Source of the DNA: Silene noctiflora
Taxonomy: Eukaryota > Streptophyta > Magnoliopsida > Caryophyllales > Caryophyllaceae
Length of the DNA stretch: 30,243 nt
Assembly (NCBI GenBank): GCA_009801015.1
Contig: VHZZ01004287.1
Span: 51,413-81,655 of the forward strand
Direction: 5' to 3'
Shown here piece by piece: positions 1 to 11,612 of the stretch; positions within the stretch are counted from its first letter, which is position 1; every line of letters begins with the position of its first letter. The notes under the pieces are model-generated. The model was given only the letters and a program-made list of their open reading frames with translations. It was not told where the DNA came from and did not search any database. Position numbers and translations under genes: made by a program.

Positions 1-84
1 GAGATAGAGTTTAGCATGAGCTAGAAACACGAAAGAAGCGAATAGGAATATCGAGAATTGTAAATTGATATGGTTAAACTCCAT
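1..84 (-). CDS. N-terminal fragment of a gene with a signal peptide or membrane anchor (cut by window edge)
   Basis: Reading leftwards from the ATG at 84-82, 28 codons are open to the window edge. They begin MEFNHINLQF and continue into a hydrophobic run (SIFLFASFVFLAHA) followed by KLYL. An in-frame TAA lies seven codons upstream of the ATG, so this start is well supported. A TATATAA box at 179-173 stands about 90 bases upstream, the usual spacing for a plant gene. The hydrophobic segment at residues 10-24 could be a cleaved secretory signal (the AHA|K boundary fits) or the N-terminal anchor of an ER enzyme such as a cytochrome P450. The family cannot be told from 28 residues. Further exons must lie left of this window. 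Confidence 0.6.
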   Translation of the reverse strand, partial: MEFNHINLQFSIFLFASFVFLAHAKLYL

Positions 85-92
85 TGTTGCAG

Positions 93-117
93 AAACCAGC
101 AGTTAGATTGCTGGTTT
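93..117 (-). other. 5' UTR hairpin next to the start codon
   Basis: A perfect 9 bp inverted repeat (AAACCAGCA / TGCTGGTTT) with a 7 base loop lies eight bases upstream of the ATG of the left-edge gene. If transcribed it would fold just ahead of the start codon. A regulatory role is inference only. Confidence 0.4.
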
Positions 118-172
118 GCTACCAAAATGAATAATTTTTTTGATCTGCAATTTGGGACCTGTTTTGATTAAC

Positions 173-179
173 TTATATA
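173..179 (-). promoter_or_regulatory. TATA box of the left-edge gene
   Basis: The minus strand reads TATATAA here, 94 bases upstream of the ATG at 84. With transcription starting about 30 bases downstream, the 5' UTR would be roughly 60 bases and would include the hairpin at 93-117. Confidence 0.5.
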
Positions 180-199
180 GACAGCTTTGTGGAAATTTT

Positions 200-2215
200 A
201 CTCTATGATGAACTCTTGTACATGACTTTGACTTTTATTGGTTGACCGCGATTTTCGTGTTATATGGGTTTGTGGAATTTTGATCACACTTCAGTCCCTA
301 CACTTTGAGTCTTTGAAAGAGAATAAAGAAATACTTCGTACTAAACAACAAATACATCTTGTTCATGGCAGTTACCCTTTTTGACGTGTAATCTGGGTTA
401 TTGACTTGGTTGACTTTGTAAGATCCTCTTAATTATAGACTGTATCTAGAGTCGATGGGACGGAGGAGAGTAACAAATTCTTATTTAAGATGACAATATA
501 TGTTCCAATGTTAAAACGAATCTAAGAGTAGTTAGTTGTCTAGGTAATAGCAAAAAGTTTGTCTTATTATCATCGAGTGGTACACTCAGCAGTTGGATTC
601 ATTTAACCATTAAAACGGAGTTTGTTGTCTTAAGTAAAACTACCTAGCTAGTGGATAATACTAAGACAGTTTCAGGTATGAAATAGAAACATATTATTTA
701 TTTTTCATTCAATAATTAAGTTAATGGATTGGCCTTGCACTCTCATATGTAATTATGAGAGTTTTTGTATTTCGCTTTTGTTTTCTTCAAATAATCAAAT
801 ACAATAAAAACATTGAAATCATCACTTGAAATCGTCCATGATAGTCAATACTCAATAGGGGTTGATCATATACGGAGATTTAACTAAAAAGATTTGAAAA
901 ATCATAAATAACAAATAACTAATATTTTAATATTAAAAGTAATAATGATGATGAAATTAGATGTGAACAACTTATCTATTAATTTTATTACATTTGCTTT
1001 GAATTCATAAAAGGCGGAGTACTAATTTCGGTGGCATTTATATCATGGACTTTTTCAATACGTTATACGTAGGACGTAGCATCACAGATTTGATAGCATC
1101 CCTCCATAAATTTGATTGCTAACTAGTCAAGTCAATCGTGAGCAACGTTAGTGTTCACCGGGAATATTCTTTACCGATAGTTAGGGCAATATTTAATAGG
1201 TTGATCTCTTTCAAATTTGGCATTTTCATTCACAAGATTTAGAAATTGAACTCCTAACCACTTGTTTAAGATATGGGAGTCGTTAAATCACACACGCCAA
1301 CTTTAGTCTGAATTAAGTACTTGGTAAAATCAACGTAATGTGGCAATATCTTAATGGTGTGAAATGGATATACGTTAACTTACATGAATTTATTCCCCTG
1401 TGGCCCTGTTGGAGTATTATAATAACTACATAAGCAATAACGTAATGAAAAATGAGATTGTGTTATTCGGTAATAGCGAGTTTAGTATGATTACGTAAAA
1501 ATTGAGATATAGTCGTAAGTGCGAATGAGAGTGTGTTGATACAAATTTATGCAGTTAGATGATTATAATAATTCTGATGATGTGAAAAAGTAGTTTAGAC
1601 AAAACTTGATGAGAAAATAAGTAGCTTAATCTATCATCAAACATGTCATTATTTTGTTTTGCTGTCATAACTCATAAACGTATCGTCATATCTTGCACGA
1701 GTATTGGTTTTTATCTAATACCGATATATCTCATGCAATACGTATTTTATCATCTCACATTTTGAGTAATCATACTTGAGACTATGATCCGCCAATGAGA
1801 TCCTTGTTTAGTAGGTATGACTAAGGTAATATATACAATATTGTCTTACGTTTGATGTACCCTTCCCCTAGATCATATGTTAGATTTTCCGGATCAAAAT
1901 ATCATTGAAATCTTTCCGTCACAATCATTGGTTAGAATTATGATTTTTTTTTAAGTATGAAAATCAAATAATTGTGTTCAAGAAAAAGATTGCAACAATT
2001 GTTGATGCCTTCATCTTGGAAGTCATCCCAACAAAGATACCGTGTGGAATTTTTTGTGTTTCTTTTTTATTTTTGTGCATTTTTTTCCTTCACGTGCTTT
2101 GAAATTTGGTTTCTTTTTGTGTCTTTGTTTTCCCTTTCTAGTGTCCGCTGAGTAGTTTGTACTCCCATCACTTGTTTACATTTCATTTTGGCATAAAGTG
2201 GAATAAATTATTAGA
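200..2215. other. AT-rich intergenic region, upstream of the left-edge gene
   Basis: No open reading frame or recognisable protein similarity was seen. The stretch holds two Stowaway-like end fragments: gggacggaggagagta at 457-472, which looks like a right end, and tactccca at 2160-2167, which looks like a left end. No matching partner was found for either. The rest appears to be unique or strongly decayed sequence. Confidence 0.5.
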
Positions 2216-4267
2216 TGACAAATGGAACAACTTGAGTTTGGATAATTGATAGCGGAATTGTCGTCCACCCCGCATTAAACAATATTTATAAAACTCAATA
2301 CCAAACTAATAAATGTAGTAGGCTAAGGAGGTCAAACCACAGAGAGGTCAAAGATTGAATACTAGTTGGTCTCAAATTGCAAGTTAGCTACACAAGTCAT
2401 AAATAAAGATGAAATCAAAGTAAACAACTAAACTAAACTAACTAAGACTACTAAACTAACTAAACAAGTAGCGGAATAGTGATTTAAGCAAATAAAGAAA
2501 GGCCTAGGACACTATTTTCCTCCTTTTAACTCGTAGTAAATCATCATGACTCCCTTGGATCGGCTATTGGGGTGATAAGTGAGGAGGAGACCGCTCTAAT
2601 TCGCCTAGAACCTCCCTCTCGGGTTCGCACTAGGACACTAGGTAGCCCAACCCCCCTCCCTTTTCGGTCTCGGGGGTCGGAATCCTTAGACAAAGCCTCA
2701 ACTACCCAAGGAACGTGCACTTTCCCAAGGCAACCTAAACTCTTCTAAGTCTAAATGGCCCAAGTTTAGTTCCGGGTCATCCAACTCCTCCNCTCGGAGG
2801 TCGAATTCAAACCCAAGGTATAGAGGCACCTCTTCCCTAAGTTCTCCCTTTCGGTCTCAACTAGGGTAGGCAAGGTGATCAAGTAAGGGGTTCCAAATTC
2901 TCAACCTAACCAACTCTCGTTGGTGGACAAGGGTCAAAAACCAAACAACAACCCAAACTCAAACAATTAATCATGCAAATTCCTCTAACCAACCCTCACT
3001 AATCCTCCTCAACGACTAATCACTCATGGAATCAATCAAACAAACCACTCATTAGGAGAAAAACCGAGTCCTAGTTAAAGGACTACTCACTAGTCATGGT
3101 TGTTAAGACAAGGCAAGAAATAAAGATTAAAACTTGGTAATTAGACATGTAGGATGAACAATTAGTAATTGGCAAATAATTGAACTAATAAAGATAGNAA
3201 AGTGCTAATTAATCTATAATAAGCAATAACAAAGCATAAAGGTTGAATCTTTAACTAGAAATAAACCAACTTTCACAAAGACAATTGATNGAACACCTTA
3301 TATGCATGAGGAAAAACAAGAAACAAGTAAAATTGAAGGGAAATTAAACAAATGTAAACAAATGATAAACAAAGTAAAAGAGAGAAGATTTATACCAACT
3401 AAGAGGAAAACAATGAACTTGGATTGAATTAATGANGATAAATGTCTTTTTCCTCCATATTTCAACCCATTACTAAATGTAAACTATTGAGAAAGTAGAG
3501 ATATTGAATGAACTAAATAGATATTGAAATGGACTGCTTACTGGCTGCTTTCTCGGTGGCCATGGTTGATGACGGTGGCAATGGTGGTGCTGGGATGGAG
3601 GANTGNTGGATGGTGGTCGTTGGTGGTAGGAGTGGTGGTCAGTGGTGGCTATAAAGGTGGTTGGAAGTAGGTGGAAGAAGAAGGGTATGTTTGTATATGT
3701 TGATGGANGGGGGTGTTTGTTGGGGATGTGGAGGNTGCTGGTGGNGGACGTGGTGGCCATGGNTGGNTGGGATGGGAAGGTGNAAGTGGNGGGTNGCCAA
3801 NGGTGGTGANGGNTGGNNGNTNTGGTGGCNGGANGCGTCAGCAAATGCTCAGCAAAGACCGTCGCAAANNNGGGCAAAACCAAGGATTTTATACTTAGTT
3901 TATTTTCCTCCATTTTCAAACACAAATCCCGTCTCGCAACCTCGTCTCATTTCCCGTCACACCCACATGATATATTAATTAAATAATGGAAATATAATTA
4001 TAATATAGAATCCGACTAATTATTAAATATAATTAATACGACTAATTATTATAAATTAGTAATTAAATGAGCTTTTTAATCAATTAAGCATGCAAAATCG
4101 AGTCGGAATAAAGTATAAATGCGGGATAAAATGAGATTAAAATACTATTTATCAATAATCAAATTGGTAACCTAAGGCATCCTAAAATAAAAGGTAAATA
4201 ATTAACCGAGACATCCTAAAATAGTATAGATAAACAAACGACGGAGATCCGGGACGGAGGAGTATCA
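2216..4267. repeat. Unclassified repeat-like sequence with an N-rich GT-repeat core
   Basis: The composition changes here: 2500-2950 is richer in C and G than its surroundings, with many short ccctcc and cggtctc motifs, and 3541-3840 is a degenerate GGT/GTG-rich tract with dozens of N. Apparent open frames across the tract are repetitive (Pro/His/Thr on one strand, Gly/Trp on the other) and I do not consider them genes. The right end, 4251-4264 (gggacggaggagta), looks like the terminus of a Stowaway-like element in reverse orientation. The bulk could be retrotransposon non-coding sequence, but no LTR, primer binding site or polymerase was recognised. Confidence 0.35.
3541..3840. repeat. Degenerate GGT/GTG low-complexity tract with many N
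   Basis: The plus strand is dominated by ggtggtgg-type triplets with numerous unresolved bases between about 3603 and 3870. The unresolved bases probably reflect reads that disagree over a variable microsatellite. Confidence 0.7.
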
Positions 4268-4330
4268 TCCCCTATATACTAAAAGATTAACACACTTGTG
4301 TTTTTCCCGCTCACATTTCCCGCTCACTGC
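4268..4330 (+). mobile_element. Orphan Helitron 5' end
   Basis: The sequence A|TCCCCTATATACTAAAAGA, followed by a cccgctcacatttcccgc block, closely matches the start of the complete Helitron at 6943 (A|TCCCCTCTATACTAAAAG, then ccgctcaagtttcccgcc). No matching 3' hairpin and CTAG end was found before the second element, so this copy is truncated or rearranged. Confidence 0.5.
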
Positions 4331-4861
4331 CTCCCTAAATAGAATATTCCCTTCTAAATATTCTCTTCTATTCTAACACTAATTAATATATAATAATTAA
4401 TAATTAATAATAATTAATATAATTAATANATTGTCGTCAATAGTCAATTGTACTCAATTGCGATATCCCATATGGAATATTTCTGGTGATTAATAATCTT
4501 CTACGTCATTAACTACTATATTAACTACTATAGGTGATTAGTATTCTATAAATTAAGGTCAATCTCATATCTCATATCTCATATGGAATATTTATTTCTA
4601 AAATATTCTCCTCTAAAATAGTGTACTCAATTAATATAGGGTGGGCATAAATCCACGGATGAAAACAACCAAAACACTGGATTTGTTGGTCAGTGGACTA
4701 TATTGCCCTTAGTTTTCTATTCTCCCTCAAATAATGCGTAGATATAGACATATAGTGATGGTGACGTCTGGTATTACCATAGTGTACCTTATTTTTCTCT
4801 TATCTGTATGATATTTTATTATGTAGTGTTTAAATTACTTACGGAATATTTCATTCCATAA

Positions 4862-5091
4862 ATCTGTAGTACCTCAGACCTTTTAATTTTTTAGCATATA
4901 CACATTATTTCTGAGCATATTAATATGTTTAAATATAGTTTTTGAGTAATATTATATTTTTTTAGTTTAATGTTTTAACTAAATGTACTCAAAAACTTAA
5001 TACTATAAACTCATGATATTTAAAATAAAACTCAAAAACTTTAATATAAAACTCAGATTATAGATATTAAGTGGTACCACCTCAGATGTAT
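4862..5091 (-). mobile_element. Diverged member of the ATACATC-ended inverted-repeat element family
   Basis: The stretch from about 4985 to 5091 aligns by eye with the reverse complement of the intact element at 29712-30029: it shares actcaaaaacttta, the ataaactcat and aaactcag blocks, and a terminal ggtaccacctcagatgta in place of ggtagtacatcggatgta. The left end (gtagtacctcagacc) is likewise related. It is shorter (about 230 bp against 318 bp) and older-looking. It encodes no protein. Confidence 0.5.
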
Positions 5092-5752
5092 AGTCCATGA
5101 ACTGATAAATCTGGCTCAAGACGGAGATTATTATTATTCGTCTTGAATTTAAGACGGATGAAATACTATTACATGGTAGAAATAAAGATAATTTTTTTTG
5201 GCATTTTCTAGGTAACAAGTGGAGTAATTTGATATATTTTTAACCCGTTTTAAACTTAAATCGGAAGATGCTCGTCTTAAATGAGAATTTGTAATTTCAT
5301 TAATGTTTATATAATCTATGTACTTACAATTTAGGTGTGTCATGTGTACACACCGGCCCAGACTAAACGGATATTGGAATTGGAAAAAATGGTGAAACAA
5401 AACCCGAATCAGAATAAAAAATTTANAGTCTGAAACTGGGCNTGGACCGGAAAGTTTCGTCCATGTCCGAACCGAGCTGNTTAGACCGGAATTTGTTTGA
5501 ACTTGCTCTAGNCGCNTNCTTAAATTAAATTTATAAAGCACATTATTAATGTTANGCTTATAAAAATTAAAAAATACTCGTATATATTATTAAAGTCTAA
5601 TCACAACAACTTAAGCAAGTGACATTAACAAAGAATTATATATAAACTAATCTCAGAAAAACTGGATTCAGCTGGAGGCCCGGAACAGATCGAAAACCAA
5701 AATCCTTTAAAAAATTGGGGTAGAATTTTTAATTCTTATACCAGTAACTATA

Positions 5753-5862
5753 ATATTTGCGCTCAACAATATTTACGGAACTCCCCACATTAGTAACTAT
5801 AATAAAGTGGGTCAAGATTTGCGCTCAACAATATTTACGGAACTCCGCACATTAGTAACTCG
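5753..5862. repeat. Tandem duplication, unit about 61 bp
   Basis: The block tttgcgctcaacaatattta, followed by cggaactcc and cacattagtaact, occurs twice, starting near 5756 and 5817, with only one or two differences. The high identity indicates a recent local duplication. Confidence 0.8.
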
Positions 5863-6565
5863 TATGCTGTAACTCTGTAAGTAGTTGTACTAAAAAAATT
5901 GAATAAAAAACCTTCGGCTACTTAATAATTTTAAATGCAAAACATTATTGGAATATTATTTAGTCGTTTAACNGTTTCACACTTTCACTATCTTTAATAT
6001 ATTTACGCAAAATATTGGATATGTGCATAAATCGTTTAGCCGCTCGTTGATTTTTATTAAACCAAGATTCTCTAAAATGCGATCATACACGTATACACAT
6101 ATTTTATCATAATTAGATTAAATTTATATTTGACGTGGATCTACACGTAGCTTTAAACGGCACTAATAAAATTTGATACTCCCTCCTATTCTTAATAAAT
6201 GTCCCATTGTCCATTTTCGTCTATTCACAATAATGTCTCGTTGTCTATTTTTGATAGTGTTTTTTTGTTCTGAAATTACCATGCTACATTTGTTACTTTA
6301 CACATATTACTACCCAACCCACCATTAACTCATCTTATTAACTCACTACCCCACTTATATTCTTACTCCTATACAATACATTTTATTAGGGCGCGCATAA
6401 AGAAACAGACCTAATCTACCAAGAGACGGGATTTATATACCCTCTGACCAATTTACCCTTTATCTTCACACTTATCTAGGTTGAGTCACTTTATTACTTT
6501 ATCAAAACTAATCATCCCCTCTTCCTCTTTCAGAATTCATATACCTACTTTTCTATTGTAAAAAA

Positions 6566-6676
6566 TTAAGGCAAACCCTAACTAATGTACTTCATGTACT
6601 TTTGGCGGAGAAAAATCGAGATCAAGACAACAAAAAGGCATCTTGGTGGAATAATTAAGGCAAACCCTAACTAATG
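6566..6676. repeat. Direct repeat containing a telomere-like box
   Basis: The 24 base string beginning aattaaggcaaaccctaact occurs at about 6566 and 6652. It contains AAACCCTAA, the plant telomere-repeat box. Two copies 86 bases apart look like a local duplication, not an interstitial telomere array. Confidence 0.7.
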
Positions 6677-6838
6677 TCATCCTACATGCAAAAATTGGTT
6701 TGATAACTTTTTGGGGTACAATGGTCTTATGAAATACAAATCCCCTGGCTTAGTTTATTCCTCCCGCGGAAAAATCAGGACCCTTAATATATCCGTCAAA
6801 TAATTGCGATCAATCTTTTTTAGCAATAATATACACAG

Positions 6839-6912
6839 AAAATCGCAACTTTATATATACTATACAATGAACAATAAAATCGCAACTTTATATACATTAT
6901 ACAATATCCTCT
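6839..6912. repeat. Tandem duplication, unit about 37 bp
   Basis: The block aaaatcgcaactttatata, with a following cta/cat tatacaat, occurs twice with a period of about 37 bases. Confidence 0.7.
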
Positions 6913-6942
6913 ACCGAGATTATTATCCAATCCAATACACAA

Positions 6943-7775
6943 TCCCCTCTATACTAAAAGAATAACACAACTCTAAATTTTTCCGCTCAAGTTTCCCGCC
7001 TATATATTCATCTTCTAATAAATGAACCCTACTCTCAATAATTGATCTCGCTTTAATCCTCTTTTTATTTTATTTACCTACCATATATAAAAAAAAATTA
7101 TTTCCTTAAAAAACTCTATCTTTACTAATAAATGATCATAAATATTAAATTCCAAACTAAATTGCTAATTAACATCAACTTGATTCTAATAATCATAGAT
7201 TTTATCATTAAAACTCATTTACTACTAAGAGAATAAAATTTTTTCTTAGTTTTCCCTTTAAAATGTATCCAATTTATTAAAGGAAACAAATAAAACTTCA
7301 TTTTAATAGACTATTATCTTTTTTCATAAAAATCTTATTATAATTATAATTATAATATAATCTTTTAATTAAATTTAAAATTATGATTTTTTTCATTATA
7401 ATAAAATAAAATTAGTATTAAACTATAGACTATATGTTGCTAAATTTTTCAGAATGCAATAATGATTACTTTAGAAAATAACTTAACACATACTTACTAT
7501 TAGGTTCGTAACAAAAAAAAATCATTAAAAAAATTGGAGAAAATTATAAAATGAAATCCGTAATTTTATAGTACAAAAAAATACGTTTATAAAAATACAC
7601 ATTTCATAACTTTACTCATTTCTTTTTGATTAGTTTTCCATTTCAGTTTTTTTTATATCAAAATAAAATGGAGTAAAATATTAAATACTAATAAAGTGGC
7701 AATTTAAATAATACCCTCAAAAATAAAATCTCTACATATGCCGCGCAGTGGCGCGGGTTCTATAATCTATACTAG
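6943..7775 (+). mobile_element. Complete non-autonomous Helitron, 833 bp
   Basis: All three Helitron hallmarks are visible. The 5' end is TCCCCTCTATACTAAAAG, preceded by A. Near the 3' end lies a perfect GC-rich hairpin, CCGCGC-agtg-GCGCGG at 7741-7756. The last four bases are CTAG at 7772-7775, followed by T. Insertion between A and T without target-site duplication is the rule for this superfamily. The interior is very AT-rich and has no rep/helicase coding sequence, so it must have moved using enzymes supplied by another element. Confidence 0.75.
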
Positions 7776-8225
7776 TATTCTAACATTTACCTGTCAATGC
7801 TTAAAGAAAATCGGTCCTATCAGTTGACTCAGTTGGTTATTTGTCAAGGCGGTTATTTTTTTTCACGTTTAATTGTCGGTTGGTGGTTTGGGAGCAACCA
7901 ACACAATCTGAGCAAAAACAGCCTCGAGTTCAACTCGTTTACTCTGCATTCTTAGCCAAATGATCAACAAATAACTCGATAATAAAGTTCTTGTTTATTA
8001 TCAGCAAGAAAAATATCCCCAAGTTGGCCAAGTAGCTAAAACATAATTTTCAGCAAACTTAAAAATCTTAGTAATCTTTCATAACATAAAATTTCGCAGG
8101 TTCATGGCACCCGGATTAACTAAACAACAGCACGAGAAATAAATAAAAGGCTGATAATTAAATAAAAAGCTGAAAAATGAAATTTAATGATTTTTGATTA
8201 AGCAGTACTGATGATTCTCTCTGGT
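7776..8225. other. Intergenic region downstream of the SEO gene
   Basis: This holds the presumed 3' UTR and terminator of the sieve-element gene, which ends at 8226 on the minus strand. A minus-strand AATAAA lies near 7994-7999, about 230 bases past the stop; whether it is the polyadenylation signal is unknown. No other feature was seen. Confidence 0.4.
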
Positions 8226-11200
8226 TTAATCAGTGCAACAACGGTACATGAAGTACTTCTCCATAGCGCGGCCACACTCCGCACAAACCACCTTCTCCGG
8301 GATGCCGCCTTCAATCCCTGGTAATATGAGCCGGTTGCAATGATGTGGGGTGTGGAGCTGAAGAAGGTAGTCCCGTAAAGCTGGCACAAACCCGTTAACC
8401 CTTGAGTTTTCCTCCCATTCTTCGTACTTACTGAAGCACTCGAGTATGTTGTCTCCTTTGGAACGCGCCATTTCAACTGAGCCGAGCCATATGGTGGCCC
8501 ACCCTTGGTCGCTCCCATCGTAGCTCAGTATTGTCATCACTTCTTGCATTATTCGGTCTCTTTCTACGTCCTCCCCATGTTGCATTTTTGAGTAGAGCAT
8601 GCACTCCAGTCGAGTCCAGAAGTACCAGTAGGATGTTGGGTCGGTCCAATACTCGCTGAGTTGTTCCTTGTGGATGATTGATATGTTTTTCTTGATGCGT
8701 TCTCTTGCGTTGGATTTTCCAACATAGACTAGCTCAATCTCGATCCCTGCATCATGGGCCATTTTTCTAGTGGTTGTGGTGAATCTCCTGATCCAGTCTA
8801 TGTCCTCGCCTCCATACACGCAAATGTGTTTTCCTTGTGCTATCTGAAATAGGCAGAGTACATTGGTTTCACGGGGAAGAAACAAGAGGACGAAATAAAA
8901 TTCTCGATTCTTGGATTTAATGATTAGTCCTAACAATGTCTAAAATAACAATGCTTAAATTAAAGAGAACTTGGAAAGCAATGTCGGAGAGTAATACCCA
9001 ATCGAGTATATGTGGATCAATGCTATCGACCAATAGCTCAAGTCTCCAAGTTTCTTCCCTCCAGAGAGACTCCTCTTTCATAGCAGTAAACGGGAAGGCG
9101 ATGTTTCCCCAGATCAACATCATGTGAAGGGCATTTGGACAAGCCACTTTACCCTGTGGATCAAGAGCAACGAGGATCATTCGCTTCTGAAAGCGCCATA
9201 CTTCCTTGATGTATCTCATGGCTGCCGGCTCAAGCAACTTGGGGTGGTGCAATGTGTGCCAGGACATCATCGACTGCAGCTGCTCGAATCTCTGCTGGTG
9301 CTCATCAGTCCATGGAATCGAGTGGTCTACGATTGGGACCCACACAATTTCATACTGTAACTCCGGCCTTACTCTTGATTCTCTGTAGATATGGTCCAGA
9401 ATCATTATCTCTTCATGGGAGACTTCCAGGTCTGATATCAGTAATAAGGTTGTTTTCCTTCTGAGTGTTTCGATATGAACCTGTTCATTTCCATCACAAG
9501 AAATTTTCAAAATTTCAATTTAAATTTAGTCGAGGAATCAACTGTAGGGTCGTAGAGAAATGGGTTCATGTGACAAAACTAACCCGGCTCAAACCTCAAC
9601 TTGAACTGTCCTGATATTAAACTACACGTTCCGAAGTGCACAAAACAGACTAATTAAAACAACACATATTGTAAAGACCAACTGACAAAACCAACGACAG
9701 AAGGTAACCTGACCAAAATCCGAGTGATCTGACAGTAGCATACCCAAATACACCCAACCCTTACTCTATCCTAATGATGCCTTTTCTAGGCTTAACTAAT
9801 ACGGAGTACAAAGTACTTAAAGGTAGGTATATAAGGTTTAAGTCTTAACCCTTGTTTTAGTAGAGCCTTGGTGAAGGGGCTGTATGTCATCCTTCAGGTA
9901 TATCAGATGCTTGAGAATCCTGATGTTGTCATGCTGTGGCAGATCGAATAGACGGATAAGATTTTCATAAGCCTCTGCATGCTTCTTTTCATCTGCAATA
10001 TTCAGTTAGAATATGAGGCTATAAGAATTATCAAATTCATCAGCACAATTAGTCCTGTTTTCTAATGCCAGACCTATATGCTGATAGCAAAGAGCTAGCT
10101 GTTGCAACAGATGATCATGAATGTTCCTTTCCTTATGAGCCAAACTTGATAACTCCCATGCTTCGGTTGTTGATGAAACGTACCTATACAAGTTTCAAAA
10201 AATCGGCTTTAGTTAAAATGAATAGCGCGGCTGGCAGCGTGAAAAAGTAGTAAGGCTGATCCTGAATGGGATCATCATCGTTATTTCAACGTCTCAAACA
10301 TAGCAGTTGAATACGGTATTTCGTTTTATATAAGACGAAATCATATATGCATTGAACTGGATCCGAAAGACTAAATAAATGGGAAAGGCAAATCGTAGAA
10401 AAAGAGTAAAACATACTCAAAACTCATGCCTATAAGGCTAGCAATCTGAGTAGCACATGCCACAACACTGCGGATAGTCCAGTAAGCAGCAGTCGGAATG
10501 TGGGTAATAGCGATGGCCAAAGGCGGCTGGTCAGGTGAGATGTACTGGTGAGGAAGAAGCCTGAACTCAAGGATGCGCTTGGTGACATCCAACATGGCTG
10601 TGATGAGGCTGGTAAGAGCGTCAAAACGGGATTTGAGTGCATTGGAATGCTCTCCTAGGTCAGGTAGCTGCTTGAGGAGAGCCACGGACTTGGCAAGTGG
10701 GTTGGTAGCAAAGAGGTGGACAACAAGCCAGAACTCTCCATAGGTTATTGCTAGTGCTGCTAGAGCTATGACCACCTTTGCATCCCATGAGTAGTTGGAT
10801 GTCATGTGTAGGAGTGACATGGTTGTACCGTGTGCGTCTCCTCCTCCTGCGCACTTGCATGTTATCTGCCACAAATGAACAACATTATCCTAGTTCCTTA
10901 ACGGCTCCCCTATAGGGCAAGATAACAGAACCAAGATGTATGCAATATTCTTTTCGAGATTACTTATATATATATATATATATATATATATAATGATAAA
11001 AGAGGGAAATTACGAGTCAAAATTAGATCATATACGGTATGTATGTACCTCGCAGGAAACCTTTTGTATGATGAAAGATAATGCTTCAAGCATCCCGTGT
11101 CCCTCGAGAACTGCTTCACTAATCTTGTCTTCCAAGACATGATCAGCTTCTTGATGTTCCCCCTGCATTTTCAATCAAGGTTTCATTTCTTTACCTTTTT

Positions 11201-11512
11201 TTTTTTTTTTTTATTATTACTCGTTTATGCCAAAATCATGTATTCAATCAGTGGTATGTAATTAAGACCGTCCTACAATAAGGCAGGAAGGCGATTGTGG
11301 ATTAAAATGACAGTAGTACATACCATTGCATCATGATGAGTCCTGGGAACAGCACGTCGAAAGACATCCTCAACAATGTCAAGTATAGGCCTGACATCAA
11401 CATCGCGACCATCAGGAGCATGACTCCCTTGGATCTGCTTGAGCATTGTGCTGTCATCAGAGGATGAAAACATCCGACGATCACCCTTGACCATCTGCCT
11501 TGGACTTGTCAT
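8226..11512 (-). CDS. SEO: Sieve element occlusion (SEO) protein, forisome/P-protein filament subunit
   Basis: SEO proteins assemble into phloem-protein filaments in sieve elements and, in legumes, into forisomes that plug wounded sieve tubes. Seven exons join in frame with GT..AG introns: 11512-11324, 11162-11049, 10865-10417, 10183-10074, 9992-9850, 9480-8998 and 8843-8226, giving 701 residues, close to the family norm of about 650-820. The start is the ATG at 11512 (MTSPRQMVKG); an upstream GTG in the same frame is not a plausible start. Visible family signatures are GRDVDV near residue 35, the GGDAHGTTM and YSWDAKVVIALAA blocks, GEFWLV, NPLAKSVALLKQLP, YWTIRSVVACA, STTEAWELSSLAHK, LLLISDLEVS near 346, WRLELLVDSIDPHILDW, VYGGEDIDWIRRF, and the cysteine-rich tail CAEC-GRAMEKY-MYRCC with Cys 683, 686, 698 and 699. 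The N-terminal SEO, thioredoxin-like and C-terminal SEO regions are all present. No frameshift or internal stop was seen. I cannot say whether it is orthologous to Arabidopsis SEOa or SEOb. Confidence 0.93.
10965..10992. repeat. (TA)14 microsatellite in an SEO intron
   Basis: An uninterrupted TA dinucleotide run lies in the intron between SEO exons 2 and 3 (10866-11048). It is likely length-variable between individuals. Confidence 0.9.
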
Positions 11513-11603
11513 TTTCCTTAAGCTTAACAAAGAAGACACTGACTCAGTAAGTTAACTGTTAAGTATGCTTGTCTTCTTCCTATACACCCTGTGAAGTTAA
11601 ACA

Positions 11604-11610
11604 TTATATA
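11604..11610 (-). promoter_or_regulatory. TATA box of the SEO gene
   Basis: The minus strand reads TATATAA 92 bases upstream of the SEO start codon. This would place transcription start near 11575 and give a 5' UTR of about 60 bases. Confidence 0.5.
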
Positions 11611-11612
11611 GC

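Larger units (their letters stand above)
5092..6942. other. AT-rich intergenic region with local duplications
   Basis: No gene was recognised. At 5113-5145 there is an imperfect inverted repeat (caagacggag ... cgtcttg) of the kind seen at the ends of small elements. N bases cluster at 5406-5519. Direct duplications lie at 5753-5860, 6566-6676 and 6839-6910. A Stowaway-like left end (tactccctcctattc) starts at 6178 without a visible right end. Confidence 0.5.

Noticed and set aside
3473-3978. Open frames on both strands across the N-rich tract
   Set aside because: They are low-complexity translations of a GGT/GTG repeat with many unresolved bases, and no domain is recognisable.
6566-6676. Interstitial telomere array
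   Set aside because: Only two isolated AAACCCTAA boxes are present, each inside a longer unique direct repeat.
8936-9464. Plus-strand open frames opposite the SEO exons
   Set aside because: They lie antisense to well-supported coding exons and have no similarity of their own.
10936-11142. Plus-strand frame across the TA microsatellite
   Set aside because: It is made partly of the TA repeat and is antisense to SEO exon 2.
11510-11539. A longer SEO start using GTG at 11539
   Set aside because: Plant nuclear genes rarely start at GTG, and the ATG at 11512 with an upstream TATA box gives a normal N-terminus.
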